The translations under genes and the position numbers were made by a program. The notes beneath the pieces are model-generated. The model did no database searches and was not told the DNA's origin. It saw only the letters and a list, made by a program, of their open reading frames with translations. From the NCBI GenBank assembly GCA_964551295.1, contig CAZKDJ010000067.1, forward strand, positions 1 through 19,329: a DNA stretch of 19,329 nucleotides, given 5' to 3'. Positions within the stretch are counted from its first letter, which is position 1; the number at the start of each line of letters is the position of its first letter. This DNA comes from JAFGED01 sp964551295 (GTDB lineage Bacteria > Chloroflexota > Anaerolineae > B4-G1). Shown here one piece after another: positions 7,352 through 14,465 of this stretch.

Positions 7352-10300
7352 ATGACACGCCAAATTGCTTTCTGTGGTTCACTTGTACTCATCGCCATTG
7401 CTATTGTTCTGACGGCCCTGGGAATGCCCGGCTTCTGGCCCGGCCGCCAAGATAGTGCCGTGGCCGTCCCCCAGGCCGCCAGCGCACAGATCTCCGTCGA
7501 CTGGCCCAATGCGTCGCACCCTGTAGCCCAGGTGACGTTTGATCGGGCGATGGACGTCGAGAGCATGGCCGCGGCGATCAAGGTCGAGCCGTTCGTGCCG
7601 CTGGACCTGCACTGGGAGGATCGCACGCTCTACGTCGAGCCATACGAGCCGCTGGCCCTCGACACGCGCTACCAGTTCATCTTGGACACGACGGCCACCG
7701 ACGTCGAGGGAACCCCACTGGATCAAGTCTACCATTGGGGATACGTGACAGGGAACCCCATCGCCAGCATCGTCCAACCGGTCAGGAACAGGGAGCGCTC
7801 CACACCGCTGGTGGTCCAATTCACCAGCCCGATGGAACCGGACAGCGTGGCTCAATCCCTGAGAATCGAGCCGCCGGTCGCGGGCGAGATCCACTGGGGC
7901 GAGGAGAACACCCTGCTCACGTTCACACCGGCCCAACCCCTGCCCAGCGAGAGCGCGTACACGGTCCATTTCGATAGCGCGCTGCAAGATGCCTCCGGCG
8001 GCCAGTATCCACCCGTGGAACCGCTGCGGTTCACCACGCCGCCGGCCATCCTGGCCGTCAGCCCGCTCGACGAAACCCTGTATCCTGGCGCCATGATCGA
8101 GATCCTGTTCGATCGATCCATGGAACCACGAGCGACGGAGCGCGCGGTACAGATCACGCCGGAGGTACCGGGACGCTTTGCCTGGCAGGGCACACGCCTC
8201 ATCTTCGAGCCGGAAAACAACTGGGAGCCGCTGTCCGCGGTCACCGTCACCGTGACGCCTGACGCCCGCGATCAAGCCGGCAGCCCGATCCTGAACGAGC
8301 CGTATAGCTGGTCGTTCCACTTGGCCGAGACGGCAGAGCTATTGAATACGGACGTGTTGAGTGAGACAGCGTGTGATACGTCGTCCAGCATGGGGATGGA
8401 CATCACCGTGCGTCCGCTGCTCCCGCAGCGGCTGCTGACCGGGGACCGCGTCCAGGTTTTCGCCGTCGTCCGCAACCAGAGCACCTGCGCGCGGCGCGTT
8501 TACGCATCGCTCGCCAGCGACCTTCTAGCGGTGGAGGGACTGACGACGCACATCCTGATCCTGACCCCCGGCGAGCAGCGTGTGACGAGTTGGATGGCGC
8601 GGGCCGAAAGAGCGGGCGGGGGCGAGGTGATCGCTCAGGCCGTCTCCGGCATGGATGGCGACGTCGTGCGCTCACACGTGACCGTCCAGCCGGGAAACGA
8701 CGACCGTAAGACCGGCGACCCCGTGGGCATCGTGCGTGTCAGCCGCGAGTACCTGGACGTGGAAACCGGGCACACCGGTGCCAGCGTGCCCATAGGCCAG
8801 GTCGTGCAGGTGCGCTTGCAAGTCGAGGTGCCCCACGCCGCCACGAACGTCGTCGTCGAGGACCGCCTGCCGGCTGGGCTGGAGGCGCTGCGCCCGCGCG
8901 ACCTCGAGTACGCGGTGCAGGACGACGTGGTGCGCTTCTCCATGCCCCGGCTAGACGCCGGGAGCCACACGCTGACCTACCTGGCGCTGGCGACGTATGG
9001 GGGGCAGTACAGCGCGCCGCCCGCCGAGGTTTACCAAGCAGGCGACGGCGGCCTGTGGGGACGATCCGCTAGCGGGGCGTTGACCATCGACGCAGACGCC
9101 AAGCAGGGCCTGGCCAAAGTGCTGGGAGGCGGCGGTGGCGGCGGGGACTATTACGACCCACTGGGCTCCTGCGTCGGCGGCACCGATGTCCCCAACGACG
9201 AACCCTACGACGCCATGTTCTTTGAGGAGTACGGGGTCAATCCCTTCGTCGATACCGACGAGGACAACCTGTCCACCTTTGCGGTGGACGTGGACACCGG
9301 GTCGTACGCCATCATGCGCTACTATGTGAACGACGGTTTCCTGCCTCCGGACGAGTCAGTGCGCGTGGAGGAGTATGTCAACTACTTTGACCAAGAATAC
9401 GCGCCGCCGGCCGAAGGCGAAGGGGCCTTTGCCATCCACCTGGACGGAGCGCCCTCGTTCTACGGCAGCGAGCAGCACCACCTGTTGCGCGTAGGCCTGC
9501 AGGGATACCTGCCCTCTCCGGAGGAGCGCCCAGACGTTGTGTTGACCTTTGTGATCGATGTCTCCGGCTCGATGGACATGCAGAATCGGCTGGAGCTGGT
9601 CAAAGACTCATTGGAGCTGCTGGTCGAGGAACTGCGCCCCAGCGACCGGATCGGGATCGCCGTCTACGGCTCGCGCGGCTACGCGCTGCTGGAGCACACG
9701 CCCGTATCCGAGGCAGACGAAATCCTGAAGGCGATCAAGCGCCTGGAGCCCGGGGGCTCAACCAACGCCGAAGAAGGACTGCGCATCGGCTATCAGATGG
9801 CCGACGAGGCGTTCGACCCCGAGGCCATCAACCGCGTCATCCTGTGCTCCGACGGCGTGGCCAACGTGGGCAAGACCGGACCCGAGTCGATCCTGAAAGA
9901 GATCGGCGTGTATGCCGAGCAGGGCATCTATCTGACGACGGTAGGCTTTGGTATGGGCAACTATAACGACGTGCTGATGGAGCAGTTGGCCGACCACGGC
10001 GACGGGTTCTACGCCTACGTCGACACGATCACCGAGGCCGAACGGCTCTTTGTGTACGAGCTGCCCTCGACGCTGCAGGTCATCGCGCGGGATGCCCGCA
10101 TCCAGGTCGAGTTCAACCCGGGCGTGGTCAGGAGCTACCGGCTGATCGGGTACGAGAACCGCGACATGGCCGACGAGGAGTTCCGCGACGACGATGTGGA
10201 CGCGGGCGAGATCGGCCTGGGTCACAGCGTCACCGCGCTCTACGAGATCAAGTTATGGGAGGAAGCCTCGTCGACCGACCCGGCGATCACCGTCTATGTA

Positions 10301-10600
10301 CGGTACGAGAACCCGGACACCGGCGAGACGCTCGAACAGAACCATTCCATCAGTTGGGGCGAGTTTGCCGGCACGTTCAAGGAGGCCCCGCCACGCTTCC
10401 AGTTGGCCGCCGTCGTGACGGAATATGCCGAGGTGCTACGCCATAGCTACTGGGCTAAGGAGTCGAGCTTGGACGATGTCCTGGCGCAGGCGCGCCGCGT
10501 GGCCGAGTACTTCCCCGAGGACGAGGACGTGGCCGAGTTCCTGCAACTGGTCGAACGAGCCACCACGCTCAGCGACAAGGAGGATGAGGACACACCCTAG
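7352..10600 (+). CDS. Exported Ig-like / alpha-2-macroglobulin-like / VWA (YfbK-type) protein
   Basis: 1082-residue cell-surface or secreted protein. An N-terminal signal or anchor helix (about 5-25) is followed by three Big_5/SbsA-like Ig domains (about 46-135, 138-232, 235-330), each with an 'F-x-x-x-M-(D/E)' strand and a paired 'L-x-(F/V)-x-P' strand. Residues about 360-600 resemble the late domains of bacterial alpha-2-macroglobulins: VVVEDRLPAGLEAL, then YLALATYGGQYSAPPAEVYQ and GRSASGALT. No thioester C-x-E-Q motif is present. A glycine run (about 592-598) leads into a YfbK-type N-terminal segment, a VWA domain with a full MIDAS (D736-x-S-x-S740, T804, D834) and a YfbK C-terminal region (to about 1070). 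The VWA module probably binds a metal-dependent ligand. AGGAGGG lies 6 bases before the ATG. Its function is not known. Confidence 0.88.
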   Translation: MTRQIAFCGSLVLIAIAIVLTALGMPGFWPGRQDSAVAVPQAASAQISVDWPNASHPVAQVTFDRAMDVESMAAAIKVEPFVPLDLHWEDRTLYVEPYEPLALDTRYQFILDTTATDVEGTPLDQVYHWGYVTGNPIASIVQPVRNRERSTPLVVQFTSPMEPDSVAQSLRIEPPVAGEIHWGEENTLLTFTPAQPLPSESAYTVHFDSALQDASGGQYPPVEPLRFTTPPAILAVSPLDETLYPGAMIEILFDRSMEPRATERAVQITPEVPGRFAWQGTRLIFEPENNWEPLSAVTVTVTPDARDQAGSPILNEPYSWSFHLAETAELLNTDVLSETACDTSSSMGMDITVRPLLPQRLLTGDRVQVFAVVRNQSTCARRVYASLASDLLAVEGLTTHILILTPGEQRVTSWMARAERAGGGEVIAQAVSGMDGDVVRSHVTVQPGNDDRKTGDPVGIVRVSREYLDVETGHTGASVPIGQVVQVRLQVEVPHAATNVVVEDRLPAGLEALRPRDLEYAVQDDVVRFSMPRLDAGSHTLTYLALATYGGQYSAPPAEVYQAGDGGLWGRSASGALTIDADAKQGLAKVLGGGGGGGDYYDPLGSCVGGTDVPNDEPYDAMFFEEYGVNPFVDTDEDNLSTFAVDVDTGSYAIMRYYVNDGFLPPDESVRVEEYVNYFDQEYAPPAEGEGAFAIHLDGAPSFYGSEQHHLLRVGLQGYLPSPEERPDVVLTFVIDVSGSMDMQNRLELVKDSLELLVEELRPSDRIGIAVYGSRGYALLEHTPVSEADEILKAIKRLEPGGSTNAEEGLRIGYQMADEAFDPEAINRVILCSDGVANVGKTGPESILKEIGVYAEQGIYLTTVGFGMGNYNDVLMEQLADHGDGFYAYVDTITEAERLFVYELPSTLQVIARDARIQVEFNPGVVRSYRLIGYENRDMADEEFRDDDVDAGEIGLGHSVTALYEIKLWEEASSTDPAITVYVRYENPDTGETLEQNHSISWGEFAGTFKEAPPRFQLAAVVTEYAEVLRHSYWAKESSLDDVLAQARRVAEYFPEDEDVAEFLQLVERATTLSDKEDEDTP

Positions 10601-10630
10601 GCTGCAAACCTCAGCATAGAGCAGCAGGCG

Positions 10631-10659
10631 AGCGGACTGATGTCACCTATCAGTCCGCT
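10631..10659. terminator. Hairpin in the convergent VWA/histidine kinase junction
   Basis: A perfect 11-base inverted repeat, AGCGGACTGAT (10631-10641) and ATCAGTCCGCT (10649-10659), encloses a 7-base loop. It lies about 30 bases after the VWA stop and overlaps the 3' end of the convergent histidine kinase gene, whose TGA stop (10652-10650) is in the stem. Neither side has a T-run, so it is either a factor-dependent terminator or a 3'-end stabilising stem serving both genes. Confidence 0.5.
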
Positions 10660-12203
10660 TCGTCTGCACCCGCAGGCACGTCCACGATGACGACCGTACC
10701 TTCGCCAGGCGCCGACTGAACGGCCAGCGTGCCCCCCAGCGTGCGCGCGCGTTCGTACATGCCGACGAGCCCCAGCTTGCCCGTGGACACCAGGTCGTCC
10801 ATTCGCGCAGGGGCGTTGAACCCGTGGCCGTCGTCCTTGATCCTTATCCTGACACTATCGGGGGAAAACCGGACCTGTACCAGGGCGTGCGAAGCTCCCG
10901 AATGGCGCCGGACGTTGTTCAGCGCCTCCTGGACGATGCGGAAAAGGGCCAGCTCTGCCTCCAGCGTCAGCCGGCGCGCCGCACCGCTCACACCCAGCTC
11001 CGCATCGATGCCATCTTCCTTCAAATCATCGGTCAGGCCCTCGATCGTCGCGACGAGGCCGAGGTGATCGAGCGTGGGCGGGCGGAGATCCTGGATATAG
11101 TGCCGCACACCTTGCAGCGTCGTCCCGATCAGTTCCTGCAGTGTGGCCAATCGCTCCAGCGCCGCCTCGGGCAGCGGGTCGGGAAGCGCGGCCAGGCTCT
11201 CCAGCCGGCGGGAGAGGGCAATGAGCATCTGAACCGTCTCGTCGTGCAGCTCGCGGGCGACGCGCTTGCGCTCATCCTCCTGCGCCCGCGTGATCTGCCG
11301 GGCGTAGAAACGCATACGCTCGTAGAGACGGGCGTTCTCGATAGCTATACCGGCCTGACGGCCTATGCTGGTGAGGATGGCGACGTCGCTATCGAAGAAA
11401 CATTTCGCCTTGTCAGTGCTCACCAGGCTCAACGCGCCAAAGACTCGGTCGCCGCTCACGATGGGCACCGCTACGACGCTGGTCAGGCCGGCCTCGGCAA
11501 AGGCTGGGATAATCGAGGGATAGGCCTGGTAATCAACCACGACAACCGGGCTACCGGTGTCCATCACCTCTCCGGCCACCCCCTCTCCCTTCGAGAAGGT
11601 CACTTCCGCCAGTTCCTGAGGTAGATTGTGGAGATATGGGTAGCGAATGCTTTCCCTCTCCCGATCAAAGAGCGCGATGCCCCCACCGTCGGCCCCCGTC
11701 AGCTCCTCGGCGATCTGGATCACCTTGGTCAAGACGCGGTCCAGCTCCAGCTCGGAGGTGATCTGTTCGGCCACCTCGTTCAGCCGCTGCTGGATCTGCA
11801 ACTGCCGGGCGTCGGCCTCCTGGCGCAGCGCCTTTTCCCGAGCCTGGGCATCGATAATGCGAACGACGAAATAGCCGACGGCCGCCGCAGCCGCCGTCTC
11901 GATGAGGGCATCCACCGGGCTGGGCGAGATCCAGATGGCGCGGGGCAGCATGACGGCGACGATGGCAGCCAGTGCGATCACCCCCCCCCTGAGCCCGAAC
12001 GCGTAAGTGGCGATGGTTATTGGGAGGACGAACAGGATGCGGTCGACGGCGTGGCGCGTGAGGAACGTATTCACCAGGGCGGGCAACAGGTCTGTCCGAA
12101 AGTAGTGAAGAAATGCGGTCACGGCAAAAATCGCCACGACGACCCAGAAAGAACGATCGGCCAGCGTCCTCTTCCATCCAGACTCGGACAGGCCTGATTC
12201 CAA
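10650..12203 (-). CDS. GAF-domain sensor histidine kinase (HisKA_3 / NarL-partner type)
   Basis: Membrane-bound sensor kinase of about 517 residues. Hydrophobic helices at about 19-35 and 56-118 are followed by a short helical linker, a GAF domain (about 150-300: LTGADGGGIALFD, GEGVAGEVM, AVPIVSGDRVFGALSLVS), a HisKA_3 dimerisation domain with the phospho-accepting His320 in ERKRVARELHDETVQML, and a HATPase domain with N box EALNNVRRHSGA, DDGHGF and GLVGMYERA. Start choice: the frame is open to 12308 but would overlap the response regulator; the TTG at 12203 has AAAGGAGA upstream and follows the regulator stop by 34 bases. With the preceding LuxR-type regulator it forms an operon. The signal, perhaps a small molecule or redox cue at the GAF domain, is unknown. 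Confidence 0.92.
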   Translation of the reverse strand: MESGLSESGWKRTLADRSFWVVVAIFAVTAFLHYFRTDLLPALVNTFLTRHAVDRILFVLPITIATYAFGLRGGVIALAAIVAVMLPRAIWISPSPVDALIETAAAAAVGYFVVRIIDAQAREKALRQEADARQLQIQQRLNEVAEQITSELELDRVLTKVIQIAEELTGADGGGIALFDRERESIRYPYLHNLPQELAEVTFSKGEGVAGEVMDTGSPVVVVDYQAYPSIIPAFAEAGLTSVVAVPIVSGDRVFGALSLVSTDKAKCFFDSDVAILTSIGRQAGIAIENARLYERMRFYARQITRAQEDERKRVARELHDETVQMLIALSRRLESLAALPDPLPEAALERLATLQELIGTTLQGVRHYIQDLRPPTLDHLGLVATIEGLTDDLKEDGIDAELGVSGAARRLTLEAELALFRIVQEALNNVRRHSGASHALVQVRFSPDSVRIRIKDDGHGFNAPARMDDLVSTGKLGLVGMYERARTLGGTLAVQSAPGEGTVVIVDVPAGADEAD

Positions 12204-12237
12204 AGCCGAACGTCTCCTTTCAACCGGCGACGGCGTC

Positions 12238-12909
12238 TCAGATCGTGTCTTCCAGGGAAAGCCAACCCTTGCGCAGGGCATAAAGCACCGCCTCCGTCCG
12301 AGAGCCAACGTCCAGTTTGCTGAAAACGTTGCTCAGGTGAACCTGGACGGTGCGTATGCTGATGGTGAGATCGGCGGCGATCTCCCGGTTGGTCATCCCT
12401 TTGCCCGCCAGCGCCAACACCTCCATCTCACGGTCGGTGAGCCGCTCCAGGGGATCGCTCTTCACGTCGTCTCTTCCATTCGGATGACGTGCGAAATAGT
12501 CGATCACCTTGCGGGCGACGGCCGGATGAAGCACCGACTCGCCTTCGTGCACCGCTCGAATGGCCTGGATCAGATCGCCAGTGCTGACGTCCTTCAGCAA
12601 GTATCCGGCGGCCCCCGCCTCCAAGAAGGCAAAGACATACTGATCGTCGTCGTAGGCCGTGAGCACCAGGACAGACGCCGCCGGATCAACAGCCTTGATC
12701 TGCCTGGTAGCCTCGATGCCATTGAGTTTGGGCATCGAGATATCCATAATGATGATGTCGGGGCGGTGCTCGGTAGCCAATTGTACGGCCTGCTCGCCAT
12801 CCCCCGCCTCGGCCACGACCTGCAAGTCCGGTTCCCGGTCCAGCATTTCCCTGGTCCCCTCCCGCACCAGCACGTGGTCTTCGACAAGCATAACGCTGAT
12901 TTTATCCAT
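12238..12909 (-). CDS. LuxR/NarL-family response regulator
   Basis: 223-residue DNA-binding response regulator. The receiver domain (about 1-120) has the acidic pair E10/D11, the phospho-accepting Asp56 in DIIIMDISMP, T84 and K106. A LuxR-type helix-turn-helix fills about 155-220: LTDREMEVLALAGKGMTNRE, IAADLTISIRTVQVHLSNVF and SKLDVGSRTEA. It is the first gene of a two-gene operon with the downstream GAF histidine kinase, its presumed phospho-donor. The ATG at 12909 has only a weak purine stretch upstream; a good promoter lies about 45 bases back. It is divergent from hypABC, so it may act on that shared intergenic region; this is suggestive only. Confidence 0.95.
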   Translation of the reverse strand: MDKISVMLVEDHVLVREGTREMLDREPDLQVVAEAGDGEQAVQLATEHRPDIIIMDISMPKLNGIEATRQIKAVDPAASVLVLTAYDDDQYVFAFLEAGAAGYLLKDVSTGDLIQAIRAVHEGESVLHPAVARKVIDYFARHPNGRDDVKSDPLERLTDREMEVLALAGKGMTNREIAADLTISIRTVQVHLSNVFSKLDVGSRTEAVLYALRKGWLSLEDTI

Positions 12910-12950
12910 AGAGTTCCACTTCAGTAAGATAAGAAGAGTAGTCAGAAACG

Positions 12951-12979
12951 ATTATAGCCTCCTAGTAGAAATGAGGCAA
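12951..12979 (-). promoter_or_regulatory. Sigma-70 promoter of the response regulator / kinase operon
   Basis: On the minus strand TTGCCT (12979-12974), 17 bases, then TATAAT (12956-12951). The -10 is perfect and the -35 matches four of six. The leader to the ATG at 12909 would be about 35 bases. Confidence 0.7.
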
Positions 12980-13058
12980 GCCGAGCAGCCAGGGGGACAT
13001 TCGAAGCAGAAAGAGACACCCGCACTGCCAATTTACTAGCCTTCCATCTACTTTATAC

Positions 13059-13087
13059 TTGCACACCAAGAATGAATCAGGTATAAT
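13059..13087 (+). promoter_or_regulatory. Probable promoter of hypABC
   Basis: TATAAT at 13082-13087 is a perfect -10 box; TTGCAC at 13059-13064, 17 bases upstream, matches the first three -35 positions only. Transcription would start near 13094, giving a leader of about 100 bases before hypA. That leader begins with a small stem-loop (13096-13111, TTGC/GCAA with one mismatch inside) and ends with the hairpin at 13157-13186. The weak -35 leaves room for an activator. Confidence 0.55.
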
Positions 13088-13156
13088 TAGCGAGGTTGCA
13101 CGGCTGCGCAAGCAATACGGCCAGGGACGATAGCACAATTACTTTGCGGCGTCACC

Positions 13157-13186
13157 AGCCCACGCCATCCGCTGATGTGGGCTTTT
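13157..13186 (+). promoter_or_regulatory. Terminator-like hairpin in the hypA leader (possible attenuator)
   Basis: AGCCCA (13157-13162) pairs with TGGGCT (13178-13183) and, after a 3-base bulge, CATC (13166-13169) pairs with GATG (13174-13177) around CGCT. The stem is followed at once by TTTT (13183-13186). This is an intrinsic-terminator shape only 6 bases before the hypA ATG. The only SD-like bases (GTGGG) lie in the stem, so it could act on transcription, on translation, or both. Confidence 0.55.
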
Positions 13187-13192
13187 ATACCG

Positions 13193-13537
13193 ATGCACGA
13201 ATTATCGATCACCGAGAGCATTCTGAAAATCGCGCTGCGTCACGCCGAGCAGGCCGGCGCCAAGCGTATCACCCGGCTGAACCTGGTCATCGGGGAGCTG
13301 AGCGGCGTCGTCGGCGAGTCGGTGCAGTTCTACTGGGACATGATCGCCCAGGACACCATCGCTGCAGGCTCAGAGCTAAACTTTGAGCACGTCCCGGCCA
13401 GCCTGCGCTGCCTAAGCTGCGACCACATCTTTCCGATGAACGGTAAGAACTACAATTGTCCGTCCTGCGGCGGGAGCCGCGTCGTGGCCGCCGGGGGCGA
13501 CGATTTCCGACTGGAGAGCATAGAAGTCGAGGAATAG
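13193..13537 (+). CDS. hypA: Hydrogenase nickel-incorporation protein HypA
   Basis: 114-residue metallochaperone that delivers nickel to the [NiFe]-hydrogenase large subunit together with HypB. The start must be the ATG at 13193, because nickel binding needs the N-terminal Met-His-Glu (MHELSITESIL); an upstream in-frame ATG at 13175 would bury it and lies inside a hairpin. The zinc site is formed by two C-x2-C pairs, C73/C76 (CLSC) and C89/C92 (CPSC). No clear ribosome-binding site precedes the start. The stop abuts the hypB start with no gap, indicating co-translation. It is the first gene of hypABC. Confidence 0.97.
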   Translation: MHELSITESILKIALRHAEQAGAKRITRLNLVIGELSGVVGESVQFYWDMIAQDTIAAGSELNFEHVPASLRCLSCDHIFPMNGKNYNCPSCGGSRVVAAGGDDFRLESIEVEE

Positions 13538-14212
13538 ATGACCGTTCAAGTACCCGTCGTCGAACAGATCATGAGCGCCAACGATCAGTTGGCCGCCGCC
13601 AACCGCGCCCGGATGGACGAGGCAAACGTCCTTGGGCTAAATCTAATGGCCTCCCCCGGCGCGGGCAAGACCAGTCTCATCGCGCGTACAGTGGAGGCGC
13701 TGCGGGGTGAGCTACGCATCGGCGCGGTCGATGGCGACATCGCCACCACCATCGACGCCGACCGCATCGCCGCGCTGGGCGTTCCCTCGGTACAGATCAA
13801 CACCGGCGGCGCGTGCCACCTAGACGCGTCGATGTTGCAGACCGCGTTCCCTCAGCTTCCGTTGGAGGAACTCGACCTGCTGATTATCGAAAACGTGGGC
13901 AACCTGGTCTGTCCGGCCACCTTCAAGCTGGGCGCGCATCGCAGCGCGCTCATCGCCAGCGTCCCCGAGGGGGACGACAAACCCTACAAGTACCCGGTGA
14001 TGTACCGGGGCGTGGACGCGCTGGTGCTGAACAAGATCGACGTGCGGGATGCCTTTGATTTTGACGTGGACTATTTCCGCCAGGGCGTGGAACCGCTGAA
14101 TCCCGGCCTGGCCTTCTTTCCCCTCTCCTGCAAGACGGGGAAAGGGTTGGAGGCCTGGCTGGATTGGCTGAGAAACGAGGTGAAACAATATGTGTCTGGC
14201 AATTCCGGGTAA
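13538..14212 (+). CDS. hypB: Hydrogenase nickel-incorporation GTPase HypB
   Basis: 224-residue SIMIBI-class GTPase that drives nickel transfer with HypA. Visible elements: P-loop SPGAGKT (about 39-45), VDGDIATTIDADRI, the metal-site segment GGACHLD with C93 and H94, ENVGNLVCPA with C125, and the guanine-specificity motif NKID (165-168). It lacks both the N-terminal high-affinity C-x-x-C-G-C nickel motif and the His-rich storage stretch found in some HypB proteins, so it is the minimal form. The ATG directly follows the hypA stop, with an AG-rich ribosome-binding stretch in the hypA tail. The 3' end overlaps hypC by 23 bases. Confidence 0.97.
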   Translation: MTVQVPVVEQIMSANDQLAAANRARMDEANVLGLNLMASPGAGKTSLIARTVEALRGELRIGAVDGDIATTIDADRIAALGVPSVQINTGGACHLDASMLQTAFPQLPLEELDLLIIENVGNLVCPATFKLGAHRSALIASVPEGDDKPYKYPVMYRGVDALVLNKIDVRDAFDFDVDYFRQGVEPLNPGLAFFPLSCKTGKGLEAWLDWLRNEVKQYVSGNSG

Positions 14213-14435
14213 GGTCACCGAGATCGATGGCGCTAACATGATGCGCATAAGCAAAGTGGACTTTGGCGGGGTAACGCGCGACGTCTCGCTGGCCTACCTG
14301 CCCGACGCAGAAGTGGGTGATTACGTCATCGTCCACGCCGGCTTTGCCATCAGCCAGTTGGACGAGGAAGAAGCCCAGGAGACGCTGCGGCTGCTGGCCG
14401 AGCTCGGCGCTGTAGAACAAGAGTTTGCAGCCTGA
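14190..14435 (+). CDS. hypC: Hydrogenase assembly chaperone HypC
   Basis: 81-residue HypC/HupF family chaperone. It binds HypD and the large-subunit precursor and carries the Fe(CN)2CO group during cofactor assembly. The essential N-terminal Cys2 is in MCLAIPGKVTEI; the beta-barrel core follows with VDFGGVTRDVSLAYLP, VGDYVIVHAGFAISQLDEEEA and a helical tail. It overlaps the end of hypB by 23 bases, so translation is coupled. Its usual partner hypD and the dehydratase hypE do not follow; 30 bases downstream the next gene is convergent and unrelated. Confidence 0.96.
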   Translation: MCLAIPGKVTEIDGANMMRISKVDFGGVTRDVSLAYLPDAEVGDYVIVHAGFAISQLDEEEAQETLRLLAELGAVEQEFAA

Positions 14436-14465
14436 CAAAAGATTTTTGCCAGAGATGCAAGAGAC

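Noticed and set aside
7379..8320. Minus-strand frame of 313 codons opposite the VWA protein gene
   Set aside because: Arg-rich shadow translation with no family resemblance; the plus-strand gene has a signal peptide, strong ribosome-binding site and clear domains.
12204..12308. N-terminal extension of the histidine kinase
   Set aside because: It would overlap the response regulator's coding end in another frame; the TTG at 12203 has a ribosome-binding site and begins after the regulator stop.
14436..14465. Possible terminator between hypC and the convergent lipoprotein gene
   Set aside because: Only a weak CAAAA/TTTTG pairing is present in 30 bases; no GC-rich stem was found.
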